Made by a program: the position numbers and the translations under genes
Notes under the pieces: generated by a model
Seen by the model: the letters and a program-made list of their open reading frames with translations, nothing else
Databases searched by the model: none
Told to the model about the DNA's origin: nothing
Source of the DNA: Acidimicrobiales bacterium
Lineage (GTDB): Bacteria; Actinomycetota; Acidimicrobiia; Acidimicrobiales; Aldehydirespiratoraceae
DNA: 64,000 nt
Direction of reading: 5' to 3'
Assembly: GCA_029263175.1 (NCBI GenBank)
Contig: JAJCXZ010000045.1
Location: 1-64,000, forward strand
Part shown: piece after piece, positions 17,637 to 26,557 of the stretch
Layout: the number at the start of each line of letters is the position of its first letter
Position numbering within the stretch: position 1 is the first letter of the stretch

Positions 17637-18137
17637 ATGCGCCAGTTTGCCAAACCATCGGAGATTCCTGTGTCCACCGCACCCGACACGATCGATCGCG
17701 CCATACTGGCTGAGCTACAGCGGGACGGTCGTGCCACGCATGCCGCGCTCGCGGAGCTCGTCCACCTGTCCCCCTCGGCCTGTCTTCGCCGGGTGCGACG
17801 GCTGGAGGAGGAGGGCGTGATCTCCGGCTACGTCGCTCGCCTCGATCGGGAAGCCGTCGGCCTCGGCACGACCGTCTTCATCGAGATCTCCCTCAACAGC
17901 CAACACGAGGACCTGCTCGACGAGTTCGAGGAAGCCGTTCGCCAGGTCCCCGAGGTGGTGAGCTGCTACCTGATGGCCGGCAACTCCGACTATCTCGTGA
18001 AGGTCGCAGTCGCTGACGTGGCCGACTACGAGCGCATCCATCGCACCCACATGGCCCGCCTGCCCGGGGTTGCCAACCTTCGATCGAGCTTCGCTCTCCG
18101 AGCGGTGGCTGAAGACGCTCCGGTCGTGGTGCGTTAG
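17637..18137 (+). CDS. Lrp/AsnC-family regulator (AldR-like)
   Basis: A 166-residue feast/famine regulator. An N-terminal winged helix-turn-helix (TIDRAILAELQRDGRATHAALAE...SACLRRVRRLEEEGVISGY, split here by a short loop) occupies about residues 18-75, followed by the ligand-binding RAM domain. Such proteins sense amino acids as octamers. Divergent placement next to ald suggests control of alanine dehydrogenase by alanine or related amino acids, as in mycobacterial AldR; that is inference. ATG 17637 gives a short extra N-terminus, and an internal GTG at 17670 is possible. The tail overlaps the convergent MFS gene by 4 bp. Confidence 0.88.
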   Translation: MRQFAKPSEIPVSTAPDTIDRAILAELQRDGRATHAALAELVHLSPSACLRRVRRLEEEGVISGYVARLDREAVGLGTTVFIEISLNSQHEDLLDEFEEAVRQVPEVVSCYLMAGNSDYLVKVAVADVADYERIHRTHMARLPGVANLRSSFALRAVAEDAPVVVR

Positions 18138-19324
18138 ATGCGCCGCGGCAGGGTCGACGCCGCGAACGCGGTTGCGAGGCAGGCAGCGGCGACCACGAAG
18201 TAGAAGATCCAGAACGGACCCACCAGCAAGACCAGGGCCGCAAGGCCGGGGGCCGCGAACGACGACGTCTCTCGCCATGAGGAGAAGACAGTGGTCATCG
18301 CCACTCGTTCTCTGGCCTTCACGGTCCGCATGAACGGGATGTTGCCCAACACGTCGAGCCACGATGCGCCCCAGGCTCCGCTGACCCAGAAGATCACGCC
18401 AACCGGTCTCGCTTCCCCTATGAGGCCGAGGACGACGAGGGAGGCCGCGATCAGAATGAACCCGGCCATGATCACGAAACGGGTCGATGTCTGATCGGTG
18501 AACCACAGCACGGTCGGGCTCATGATCAGCAGCGCGGCGACCGCGGACACCACTCCCCCGGCGGTCCACGCCGGAAGCCCGGCCTCAACGGTGTACAGCG
18601 GCGCATAGATGAAGAACGATGCCCAGAAGGTGCCGCGAACCAGGGTGATGAGGTAGGCAACGCGCAGGTACCGCTGGCGGAAGTAGCGCGGGATGTTCTG
18701 CAGCGGGTTCGGGGCCTTTGATTTCGGCGTCGACAGCACAGGGTTGGTGCCCATTCGCAGGATCCAGAAGTACGTGAGCGCGGCGAGGGCGCAGAGGATC
18801 GCCAGGGCAAAAGGCAGACGATCGTCCACTTCGGTGTACAAGAGAATCGAGGCCATCGGGCCGATCGCCCAGGCCACTCCGTTGTGCATCATCCGCCGAG
18901 ATTCGTTGCGCCGGAGCTCGCGCCGGTCGATGTAGTCCATGATGAACAGCGACATACAAACCGCAAAGATCGCGGCCTCGGTGGCAACCAGGCCCATCGC
19001 CATCGGAATGAGCGCGCCCACACCGGTCAGTACGATCAGGTTGGCTGCCACAAGGCTCAAGATGCCGAGCGTCACCACCCATCGACGGGCCATCCAGCTT
19101 TCGAGCGTGCCGACGTTGAGCGTGGCGAACAAGGCCACGAACGATCCGGCGAAGTAGGCGAAGGTCACCGCTTCCTTCGAGCCGAGCGTGGCAAATGCCG
19201 CGAGCGGCAGGACCGTGACCGTGACGGAACGCCCGAGGCCCTCGAGCGCGCTCAGCCGCGACAGCGGCCAGCCGTAGTCATCGCGAACAATCTGATGGAT
19301 CGCGTGCGGCCGCTGCAGGAGCAT
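18134..19324 (-). CDS. MFS transporter
   Basis: A 396-residue membrane protein with about 11-12 hydrophobic segments and a short cytoplasmic loop with the charged DYIDRRELRRNESRR stretch after TM5. A typical MFS motif A (G-x-L-a-D-r-x-G-r) is not obvious between TM2 and TM3, so subfamily and substrate are unknown. It lies 6 bp after the YbaK-like gene on the same strand and is convergent with the Lrp regulator. Confidence 0.78.
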   Translation of the reverse strand: MLLQRPHAIHQIVRDDYGWPLSRLSALEGLGRSVTVTVLPLAAFATLGSKEAVTFAYFAGSFVALFATLNVGTLESWMARRWVVTLGILSLVAANLIVLTGVGALIPMAMGLVATEAAIFAVCMSLFIMDYIDRRELRRNESRRMMHNGVAWAIGPMASILLYTEVDDRLPFALAILCALAALTYFWILRMGTNPVLSTPKSKAPNPLQNIPRYFRQRYLRVAYLITLVRGTFWASFFIYAPLYTVEAGLPAWTAGGVVSAVAALLIMSPTVLWFTDQTSTRFVIMAGFILIAASLVVLGLIGEARPVGVIFWVSGAWGASWLDVLGNIPFMRTVKARERVAMTTVFSSWRETSSFAAPGLAALVLLVGPFWIFYFVVAAACLATAFAASTLPRRI

Positions 19325-19330
19325 GCGGCG

Positions 19331-19834
19331 CTACAGCGCAGGCGCGGGAGGTGGTACCCGCTTCGCCAGTCCATCGACCAACTCGCTGCCGGCGATTGCC
19401 AGCAGCGAGGCCGGAGCGCACAGGATCTTACGATCCCTGGACCCACCGCCAACGATGATCCGATCGCGCTCCGCGACGGCAGCGTCGACCCAAACAGGCA
19501 GGTCTGAGGGTAGGCCGAAGGGTGTCACGCCGCCGATCTGCATGCCGCCGCTGCGTTCGATCGTCTCCTCGGCAGCAGCGAACGACGCCTTGCGCGTTCC
19601 GAGCCGCTTCCGTACTACGCCGTTCACGTCGAGTCTGGTCGAGGCGAGCACGAGGCAGCAGGCCATCGGACGGGCCTCCGCCTTGCCGACTACCAGGATC
19701 GCGTTGGCACTGTCGTCGGGCGAGTATCCGTACGCCTGACAGAAGGCGGCGGTGTCGGCGAGTTCGGGGTCACAGGCCACGATCTCGTACTCGACATCGA
19801 GCGCTTCGAGGTGGTCGACAACGGGGTCCATCAA
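19331..19834 (-). CDS. YbaK/EbsC-type aminoacyl-tRNA deacylase
   Basis: A 167-residue single-domain trans-editing protein. Visible family segments are ANAILVVGK, RLDVNGVVRKRLG (with conserved Lys), IGGVTPFGLPSDLPVWVD and the GGGSRDRKI loop. Such proteins hydrolyse mischarged tRNAs such as Cys-tRNAPro or Ala-tRNAPro. Which mischarged tRNA is edited is not readable. It starts 32 bp after the molybdoenzyme gene on the same strand. Confidence 0.85.
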   Translation of the reverse strand: MMDPVVDHLEALDVEYEIVACDPELADTAAFCQAYGYSPDDSANAILVVGKAEARPMACCLVLASTRLDVNGVVRKRLGTRKASFAAAEETIERSGGMQIGGVTPFGLPSDLPVWVDAAVAERDRIIVGGGSRDRKILCAPASLLAIAGSELVDGLAKRVPPPAPAL

Positions 19835-19866
19835 ACTCCTTGCGGAATCCGCAATCGCGGGCCGAC

Positions 19867-22710
19867 TCAGTCGCCCAGGTTGTACATCTCAGCCGACGGC
19901 TTGAGTGGTCGCGCGTACCATAGCGGTCGGCGCAGGCCGCCGGGTCCGGGCGCGGGGCGGGTCTTCGACAGCCAGTCTTTGTACGCCTCGCGACTCTTGG
20001 CTGTGTCGACCACCACGTCGCCGTACTGATCGCCCGCCTCGGCCGGCGTGACCCGCACTCGCTGATGCCAGCACTGCATGCCGGAGATGGGATCGGGCTG
20101 CACCGAGAACGTGAGGTTCTGATGCACCCCGGTGTCGTTCCACCAGATACGACCGGTGTCGTCGTCCTTCGACTTCCACTTCTTGATGCCATCGGTGCGA
20201 CTGAGCTTCCACGACGTGCCGTCCTGGGCGATCTCAGCCTTGCCGGCCCCCCATGAACGAGCCTTGTCTTCGTCGAGCCGCCAGCGACCCATGTGATGAG
20301 AGGCCGCGACGACACCAGGACGGATGCCCTCGGTCCGCCAGGCCTGGATCACGAAGTGCCCAATCCGTGTCGAGATGCGCACAAGGCCGTTGACATCGAT
20401 ACCGAGCTTCTCGGCGTCCAGGGGATGGATCCAGAGCGGGTGGCGGTGGCTCAACTCGCTGAGCCATTTCGAGTTGGCCGAGCGCGTGTGGATCAGCGTG
20501 GGGATACGGAATGTGGGCAGCAGGATCCGCTCGTTGCCCCCGGTGCCATCGGGAGCAGGCTCCATGTCCATGTCCTCGTGGTGTACGTGTGACGGGATCC
20601 ATGTCGGGGTGGCGTACTCAGGCCAGCCCCAGTCCTTGAGCGTCGTCGAGAACAGTTCGAGCTTGCGCGACGGGGTCGGGAAGCCTTCCTTGATCTCGCC
20701 GTCGACCTCGACACCGGGCGAGCCGTCACCGAGCGGAGCCAGGGCGATGTCGTCGAGGCCCGCGGCGGTGCCGTCCCACATGCCAATCGTGCCGGGCTTG
20801 CGAAAGACTCCTTCGTTGTCCTTCTCGCAACCTTCGACTCCTTCCGCCGACACGATCCGCTCGTACGGTGTGATGACGTCGCCGGGGATGGCGTAGGCGC
20901 CAACGTCGCGCATGTACTCGAGTGGTGTCTTGCCGGCCTCAGCGGCCTTCTCCGCCAAACCAGGAACGGATTCGGCGAACATGGTGCCGTAGTACTCGTC
21001 GACACTGATCGGCGTGCCGGGCAACTCATCGGATTCGAACCACTGCCGAATTCCGCGGGCTCCGTCAGGATCGATACGCCACGACAGATCGATCCAGAAC
21101 TCGTTTTCCTCCCAGACCTCGCCCGGATTGAACTCGTGAGTGCGGGTCTCGCGGTTGAGCTCCTCGCCCCGAATCTCCGCATAGCGACGAAAGACCGGCT
21201 GGCGGAAGCCGATCCAGCGACCGGCGTGGGTCTCGAAGCTGGCAACGTCGTGGCGTTCGGTGCCGACGCCCATCGGAAGCACGTAGTCGGCGAACCAGGC
21301 GGTTTCGGACCAGGTCGGGGTGAGCGCCACGTGGCACTTGACCTTCTCCTCGTCCTTGAGCGCTTCGAGCCAGGAGAACCCATCAGGGTTCGTCCAGATG
21401 GGGTTGTAGACCCGGCTGAAGTACACGTCGAGCGTGCCGCGACCCTCGTTCAGAAAGTGAGGCAACAGGATCGACATCTCGTGGTACGAGAGCGGATACT
21501 CCTTCGGCCAGCTCATCTCGTTCCACTCGTGCAGGGCTGGAGCACCCTTGGGCTGGTGGGGCTTGAACTTGTTCCATCCGGTGCCGCTCGTGCCGCCGAC
21601 GGTGGCGACCGAGCCGGTGAGCACGTTCAGGAAGAACAAGCAGCGAGCGGTCTGCCAGCCACCGAGGTTGCCCGCGCCGGCGGCACGCCAGTTGTGGGAG
21701 GCGAACTTGGTGGGATGGGCACCGATGATCTCGGCGATCTCGCGAAGCTGTGTTTCGTCGATGCCGCAGACTTCAGCGGCACGTTCGGGCGTGTACTCGG
21801 CGTACTCGTCGAGCCAGGCCCGCTGCATCGAGTCGATTTCGACGGGCAGGTCGGGTCGAGTCTCGCGGAGGTAGGTCTCCCAATTGACCCAGCGTCGAAC
21901 GAAGTCCTTCTGCCAGGTGCCATTCTCGATGAGCAGCCGGGCGATGGCCAGGAGCATGAACGGCTCGGTCCCGGGCCATGCGGGCAGCCAATGGTCGGCC
22001 TTGGAACCCGTGTTGGACAGGCGCGGGTCGACACAGATGACCGTGGCACCCTTGCCCTGGGCCTCGATGATGCGCTGCGCGTGCGGGTTGAAATAGTGAC
22101 CGGCCTCGAGATGCGATGAGATGAGGAAGATCACCTCGGCGTTGGCGAAGTCCGATGACGGCCGATCGTGGCCCATCCAGCTCTGGTAGCCGATGCGGGC
22201 GTTACTGGAGCAGATGTTGGTATGGCTGTTGTGGCCGTCGACGCCCCATGCCTTGAGCACCCGGTCGGCGTAGCCATCCTCCCCGGGACGACCGACGTGA
22301 TACATGACACCGTCACGACGATCCTCGTCCATGGCAACACCGATGCGCCTGCCGATGTCGTCGAGGGCTTCTTCCCAGCTGACGCGTTCCCACTGGCCGC
22401 CCCCGCGCTCGCCGACACGGCGCATGGGGTGCATGATCCGCTCCGGGTCATAGACCTGGTTGAGCGTGGCGGGGCCTTTGGCACAGTTGCGACCACGGCT
22501 GGCCGGGTGCAAGGGGTTGCCCTCGATCTTGTCGATCTCGCCGGTCTCGTGGTTGACGTGGGCGAGAAGGCCGCAGGCGGCCTCACAATTGAAACAGGTC
22601 GTGGGCACGAGCGTGTGGTGCTCTTCGACCTTGTCGGGCCATGCCTTGGCGTTGAGCGAGGTGTAGTCGTGCCAGTCCTCGTGCGGCGGGTATTGGGTGA
22701 GATCAGTCAT
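19867..22710 (-). CDS. Molybdopterin oxidoreductase catalytic subunit (CISM family, SoeA/PsrA-like)
   Basis: A 947-residue bis-MGD molybdoenzyme. An N-terminal [4Fe-4S] site is formed by C39-x2-C42-x3-C46 and C76 (GRNCAKGP). The Mo ligand is probably Cys167 in HTNICSSNARIG. A C-terminal molydopterin-dinucleotide-binding barrel starts near 740 (LIHTRSANSKWL). There is no twin-arginine signal, so the enzyme should face the cytoplasm, unlike DmsA or PsrA and like SoeA of sulfite dehydrogenase SoeABC. It starts 9 bp after the fused ferredoxin/anchor gene, so the two form one complex. The substrate (sulfite, another sulfur oxyanion, or something else) is not established. Confidence 0.88.
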   Translation of the reverse strand: MTDLTQYPPHEDWHDYTSLNAKAWPDKVEEHHTLVPTTCFNCEAACGLLAHVNHETGEIDKIEGNPLHPASRGRNCAKGPATLNQVYDPERIMHPMRRVGERGGGQWERVSWEEALDDIGRRIGVAMDEDRRDGVMYHVGRPGEDGYADRVLKAWGVDGHNSHTNICSSNARIGYQSWMGHDRPSSDFANAEVIFLISSHLEAGHYFNPHAQRIIEAQGKGATVICVDPRLSNTGSKADHWLPAWPGTEPFMLLAIARLLIENGTWQKDFVRRWVNWETYLRETRPDLPVEIDSMQRAWLDEYAEYTPERAAEVCGIDETQLREIAEIIGAHPTKFASHNWRAAGAGNLGGWQTARCLFFLNVLTGSVATVGGTSGTGWNKFKPHQPKGAPALHEWNEMSWPKEYPLSYHEMSILLPHFLNEGRGTLDVYFSRVYNPIWTNPDGFSWLEALKDEEKVKCHVALTPTWSETAWFADYVLPMGVGTERHDVASFETHAGRWIGFRQPVFRRYAEIRGEELNRETRTHEFNPGEVWEENEFWIDLSWRIDPDGARGIRQWFESDELPGTPISVDEYYGTMFAESVPGLAEKAAEAGKTPLEYMRDVGAYAIPGDVITPYERIVSAEGVEGCEKDNEGVFRKPGTIGMWDGTAAGLDDIALAPLGDGSPGVEVDGEIKEGFPTPSRKLELFSTTLKDWGWPEYATPTWIPSHVHHEDMDMEPAPDGTGGNERILLPTFRIPTLIHTRSANSKWLSELSHRHPLWIHPLDAEKLGIDVNGLVRISTRIGHFVIQAWRTEGIRPGVVAASHHMGRWRLDEDKARSWGAGKAEIAQDGTSWKLSRTDGIKKWKSKDDDTGRIWWNDTGVHQNLTFSVQPDPISGMQCWHQRVRVTPAEAGDQYGDVVVDTAKSREAYKDWLSKTRPAPGPGGLRRPLWYARPLKPSAEMYNLGD

Positions 22711-22719
22711 CAGTCACTC

Positions 22720-24231
22720 TCAGGACAGCGGGACGGATTGGCCGGCACGGACGAACGAGTCTTCATACGCCCACATGCCTATGAGGGCGGCGAGGCCGGC
22801 GACCGCCGGGAGCCCCGGGCCGGAGGCGACCGACAGGGAAATGATCACCAGCGCACCGGGGATCAGGAGGCCGAGCACAACCCCGATGAAGAACTTCTTG
22901 CGGTATTCGCCCTTTGTCATCTGGAAGATCGCAGCCTCGACGTGGGGCGTGCCCTTCGAGGTGACCTCGACCCAGACGAGCCCTCCGGTGGCGATGGCGC
23001 CACCGAGGAGCGTCCAGCGGATGGCATCGACTTCTGGGACGGCCATGAACAGATCAGCAATGGCGTAGGTCGCGCCGCCGGCAGTGACCGTTTGAGCCAG
23101 CAGCGTCGGGAGCAACAACGGCGTCTGCCACAGGTCGCGGCCTTCGCACTGGCCGAACAGGAATGCGGTGTAGCCGGCAGTTCCGGCCGCAAAGAACGCG
23201 GTGGGGATGGCGACGATCTCGATGAGGCCCGAGGACCCGGTGAGGCCACCGATCCACCAGAGCGCCATCAGGAGCGCAAAACCCATGAGGATGTACGCGC
23301 CCTTCACCAGCCAGGACTCCCATGAGCCCTTGGTGATCAGATAGTGGAAGCGTCCCGGTTGTTTGAGATCGGTGACGAGGAGTACACCGGTGAGGCCGAG
23401 GAATACACCGGCGATGATCGGCGGCACCACGCCGACTGCCGCTTGCTCACCGGAGTGCCCCATCAGCACGAGCATGGCGGCCACGAGCATGACCCCGGCG
23501 GCGATGGCCTTGGTGACGAGATAACCCGACACCTTTTCCTTCCAGGTCATCTGGTGAGACGTGGTGTAGGTGGTGCGGGCCACGACGCCGTGCGTGTCGG
23601 GCGGAAGCGTCGGGTGACCGGGTGTTTGATCTGCCCAGATCAATCCGTCGGCGGCGATCGCCGTGCGCAACGGGTTGAGCGATGCTTGATCCGCGCCCCG
23701 GTAGTACACCTTGGGGTTGGTGCCTTGCTCCGGCGCCCGGACGGCGACGTCGTCGCGGGCGATGATCTTGGTTGCTGCGTTGTTCGGATCATCGAGGTCG
23801 GCGACCTTGATGGCGTGTGTGGGGCAGACCACGACGCATGACGGCTCGAGGCCGACCTCCACGCGGTGGTTGCAGAAGTTGCACTTGTTGGCCGTGTTGG
23901 TGGCCGGGTTGATGTAGAGCGCGTCGTACGGGCACGCGTTCATGCAGCCCTTGCAGCCGATGCAGTTGTCGTCGTTGAAGTCGACTACGCCGTTGTCAGC
24001 CCGGAACAAGGCGTTGGTCGGGCAGATCGACATACACGGTGCGTCGTCGCATTGGTTGCAGCGCATCACCGAGAAGTGCCGACTCACGTTCGGGAACGAT
24101 CCGGTCTCGATGTACTTCACCCAGGTGCGGTTCACGCCAAGTGGCACATCGTGCTCGCTCTTGCACGCCACCGTGCACGCGTGGCAACCGATACATGAGT
24201 CGCTGTCGAGAAGGAATCCAAGCCTGGTCAT
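22720..24231 (-). CDS. Fused four-cluster ferredoxin and NrfD/DmsC-type membrane anchor
   Basis: A 503-residue fusion. Residues 1 to ~195 are a DmsB/NrfC-type electron-transfer module with sixteen cysteines in four groups (CIGCHACTVAC; CNQCDDAPCMSIC; CIGCKGCMNAC; CNFC...PSCVVVC). After a linker (~195-235), about eight hydrophobic segments form an NrfD/DmsC-like quinone-interacting anchor. In characterised CISM enzymes these are separate B and C subunits. Electrons should pass from the Mo subunit through the clusters to or from the quinone pool. It is the first gene of the two-gene operon. Confidence 0.88.
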   Translation of the reverse strand: MTRLGFLLDSDSCIGCHACTVACKSEHDVPLGVNRTWVKYIETGSFPNVSRHFSVMRCNQCDDAPCMSICPTNALFRADNGVVDFNDDNCIGCKGCMNACPYDALYINPATNTANKCNFCNHRVEVGLEPSCVVVCPTHAIKVADLDDPNNAATKIIARDDVAVRAPEQGTNPKVYYRGADQASLNPLRTAIAADGLIWADQTPGHPTLPPDTHGVVARTTYTTSHQMTWKEKVSGYLVTKAIAAGVMLVAAMLVLMGHSGEQAAVGVVPPIIAGVFLGLTGVLLVTDLKQPGRFHYLITKGSWESWLVKGAYILMGFALLMALWWIGGLTGSSGLIEIVAIPTAFFAAGTAGYTAFLFGQCEGRDLWQTPLLLPTLLAQTVTAGGATYAIADLFMAVPEVDAIRWTLLGGAIATGGLVWVEVTSKGTPHVEAAIFQMTKGEYRKKFFIGVVLGLLIPGALVIISLSVASGPGLPAVAGLAALIGMWAYEDSFVRAGQSVPLS

Positions 24232-24314
24232 GTAGCTGCTGCCCTCATAGACGTTCCTGCCATTCGAAACCCTGCCCCTTTGGAGATCACGCCACCGGGC
24301 ATTTGTACGGACTT

Positions 24315-24343
24315 ATTGTGGAGCCTGGGGGGCGATAGCGCAA
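24315..24343 (-). promoter_or_regulatory. Possible promoter of the molybdoenzyme operon
   Basis: On the minus strand TTGCGC and CACAAT are separated by 17 bp, about 85 bp upstream of the fused ferredoxin/anchor start. Match to sigma-70 consensus is only moderate. Confidence 0.3.
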
Positions 24344-24363
24344 CGTTAGACGATCACGCCAAT

Positions 24364-24382
24364 CTGTTAGATGTCCTAACAG
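24364..24382. promoter_or_regulatory. Perfect 7-5-7 palindrome upstream of the molybdoenzyme operon
   Basis: CTGTTAG-ATGTC-CTAACAG is a perfect inverted repeat between the EamA stop (24391) and the molybdoenzyme operon. Its size and arm length suit a dimeric regulator. It would be centred about 65 bp upstream of the transcription start if the promoter at 24315-24343 is right. A stem-loop after the EamA gene is the alternative; no U-tract follows on that strand. Confidence 0.4.
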
Positions 24383-24390
24383 GGATCTTC

Positions 24391-25230
24391 TCAGCCCGCG
24401 GCGATCATTGCAGTCGCCCCCATGGCGAGGACGAAACCCCCGAGTTGGAGTCGCGTCAACTTCTCGTGCAATACCGTCCGAGCCAGGATCACCGTGGCCA
24501 CCGGGTACAGGCTCGAAAGCACTGCGACCACCGTCAACGAACCACGCTCGGTGGCGTAGAGGAAGAGTGCGTTGGAGATGGTGTCGGCGAGAGCGACGCC
24601 GAACACCCAACGAAGGGCGATCGGATCGCGAGGCCAGATCTGCTTTCGCCGGACGAGGAAGCCAAACAGGAGCACAGGAGCAGTCAGCATCCGGGCGCCC
24701 GCGATCGGCCACGGGGCGGAGGCGGGGTCGCTGTGGTCGAGCAGGATGAACATGAAGCCGAACCCCGCGCCGGCGATCAGCGACTCAACGATGGTCCGGG
24801 TCGTGACCGGTGTGTCCGAGTCGTCCGGGGACCAGGACACCAGGCCGATCGCAACCAGGGCGACGAGAACGCCGATCCACGCAAGGCCGGCCAGTTCGTC
24901 GCCGTCGACAAACGTCCCCCAAAGCGCCGGAACGGCCGCGGAGGTGATCGCAGTAAGAGCGCCGACAACCCCCATGGGCCCGCGAGCCAGTCCGCGGTAA
25001 AGCAACCCGAGCCCAATGATGCCTGAGGCACCGGCGATCGCCCCCCACCCGAGGTCCTCGAGTCGGAACTGGTCGGCAATGGCCAGCGAGATGGCGAAGA
25101 TCCCGATGCCGCCGACGATGTGAGCGCACAGCAGGACTTGGGCGACCCGAATGCGTTTTGTGGCCATACCCCCGAAAAAGTCGCCGGTCCCGAACAAAAG
25201 GGCCGTGAGCAGGCTGAGAATGATCGCCAC
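24391..25230 (-). CDS. EamA/DMT-family transporter
   Basis: A 279-residue protein with ten predicted transmembrane helices arranged as two EamA repeats, joined around the short hydrophilic SWSPDDSDTPVTTRT segment. Drug/metabolite transporters of this type export amino acids, nucleobases or other metabolites; the substrate is unknown. GTG start at 25230. Its upstream neighbour is an MFS gene on the same strand, with a long inverted repeat between them. Confidence 0.82.
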   Translation of the reverse strand: MAIILSLLTALLFGTGDFFGGMATKRIRVAQVLLCAHIVGGIGIFAISLAIADQFRLEDLGWGAIAGASGIIGLGLLYRGLARGPMGVVGALTAITSAAVPALWGTFVDGDELAGLAWIGVLVALVAIGLVSWSPDDSDTPVTTRTIVESLIAGAGFGFMFILLDHSDPASAPWPIAGARMLTAPVLLFGFLVRRKQIWPRDPIALRWVFGVALADTISNALFLYATERGSLTVVAVLSSLYPVATVILARTVLHEKLTRLQLGGFVLAMGATAMIAAG

Positions 25231-25250
25231 GGTCAGAGGCTAGAACCCCC

Positions 25251-25313
25251 ACCGTCGAACTCGTGCAACCACGTCGTTCCTGTCGTGATCTCCTTGCACG
25301 AGTTCAGGACGGT
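25251..25313. repeat. Long inverted repeat spanning an MFS stop codon
   Basis: Arms ACCGTC-GAACTCGTGCAA (25251-25268) and TTGCACGAGTTC-AG-GACGGT (25294-25313) pair over 12 perfect bp plus 6 more bp after a 2-nt bulge, around a 25-nt loop that itself holds CACG/CGTG. The right arm includes the MFS stop codon. No U-run follows on either strand. Confidence 0.65.
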
Positions 25314-26557
25314 TTGGCTCGCACTTCTTCGAAGCGGTCGATGTCTCGAAGCGAAGGGAACCACTTCCACCAGATGGCTACAACGGCGAGCGTGCCGACG
25401 CCTCCAAAAAGAATGGCGCCAACCAGGCCGAAGACAGCTGCCGTCAGACCGCTCTCGGCCGCTCCCAACTCGTTTGATGCCCCGATGAAGACTCGTTCGA
25501 CGGCCATGACCCGACCGCGCATGACCTCTGGTGTGGCCAAGGGCACGAGAGTCGACCGGATGAACACTGAGATCGAGTCGGCCGATGACGCGACCAGAAG
25601 GGCCGCAAAGACGATCACGTACGAGTCGACGAGCCCAATGACGATCGTCATGACACCGAAGATCGCGATCACCGTGAGCAGGGTTCGCCCGACCCGCCGA
25701 CGGACCGGCCGGACCGAAAGGATGAGCGCGGTGGTACCCGCCCCGATCCCGGTCGCCGCGCGTAGCCAGCCGAGGCCAACGGCGCCCACGCCGAGTCGGT
25801 CCTCGGCAATGGCCGGGAGCAGGGCGATGATCCCGCCGAAGAGCACGGCGAAGAGATCGAGCGAGATCGCCCCGAAGACAACGGGTTGGCGGCGCATGAA
25901 TTGCAGACCTTCGCGAGCGTCGCGCAGCGCTTGCATCCCGCCTCGGGTATTGAGCCGGCGGGTGTTCGGCCGCGGAATGATGAGAAGAATCGGGATGGCG
26001 AGCGCGAGCGCAACAACCGCGGCGAGGTAGGGAAGCGCCGGATCGGCGACGAAGATGAAGCCCATCGCAACAGGCCCGGCGATGAAGCCGGACTGGAACG
26101 CCACCGAGCGCAATGCCATCACCCGTTCGAGGTTCTCCGATGTGGCGAGATCGATCGGCAACGACTGACCGGACGGCGACGCAAACGAACGAGCGACGCC
26201 GAAGAGGCCTACGAGCAGGAAGATCGGACCGACCGATGTCGGGTCCGACGAGATGTAGACGAAGAGTCCCAGGGAGCACAGAAGCTCGCCGCCGAGGCTG
26301 ATCGCGTACACATGTCGACGGTCGAAACGGTCGGCGGCGGCACCCGAGAACGGCACCAGGAGCGCCACCGGCAGAAACTCGGCCAGCCCGAGTAGGCCGA
26401 GATCGAGTTCGCGCCCGGTCATGTCGAAGACCTGCTTGCCCACGACCGTGATCTGGCCAACGATGGCAAACCCCGAGAGGAAGAACGACAAGAAGAGACC
26501 GCGCAGCGACCAGGGAATCGATCGATCGGGCGCAGCTACCGCGGAGTCAGGTGGCAC
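25304..26557 (-). CDS. MFS transporter (MFS_3-like exporter)
   Basis: A 417-residue, 12-helix major facilitator. The loop after TM2 has FSGAAADRFDRRHVY, a motif A variant, and the second half repeats a charged turn (RPVRRRVGR). The overall pattern resembles the MFS_3 or enterobactin-exporter-like group of efflux carriers. The substrate is unknown. GTG start at 26557 overlaps the 3' end of the LLM oxidoreductase gene by 11 bp, suggesting coupled expression. Confidence 0.82.
   Translation of the reverse strand: MPPDSAVAAPDRSIPWSLRGLFLSFFLSGFAIVGQITVVGKQVFDMTGRELDLGLLGLAEFLPVALLVPFSGAAADRFDRRHVYAISLGGELLCSLGLFVYISSDPTSVGPIFLLVGLFGVARSFASPSGQSLPIDLATSENLERVMALRSVAFQSGFIAGPVAMGFIFVADPALPYLAAVVALALAIPILLIIPRPNTRRLNTRGGMQALRDAREGLQFMRRQPVVFGAISLDLFAVLFGGIIALLPAIAEDRLGVGAVGLGWLRAATGIGAGTTALILSVRPVRRRVGRTLLTVIAIFGVMTIVIGLVDSYVIVFAALLVASSADSISVFIRSTLVPLATPEVMRGRVMAVERVFIGASNELGAAESGLTAAVFGLVGAILFGGVGTLAVVAIWWKWFPSLRDIDRFEEVRAKPS

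Noticed and set aside
21136-22119. 327-codon open frame antisense to the molybdoenzyme gene
   Set aside because: It is a high-GC shadow frame; composition and lack of any motif argue against coding, and the opposite strand is a well-conserved enzyme.
22201-22212. Possible selenocysteine in the molybdoenzyme catalytic subunit
   Set aside because: The expected Mo-ligand position reads NIC with an ordinary Cys codon.
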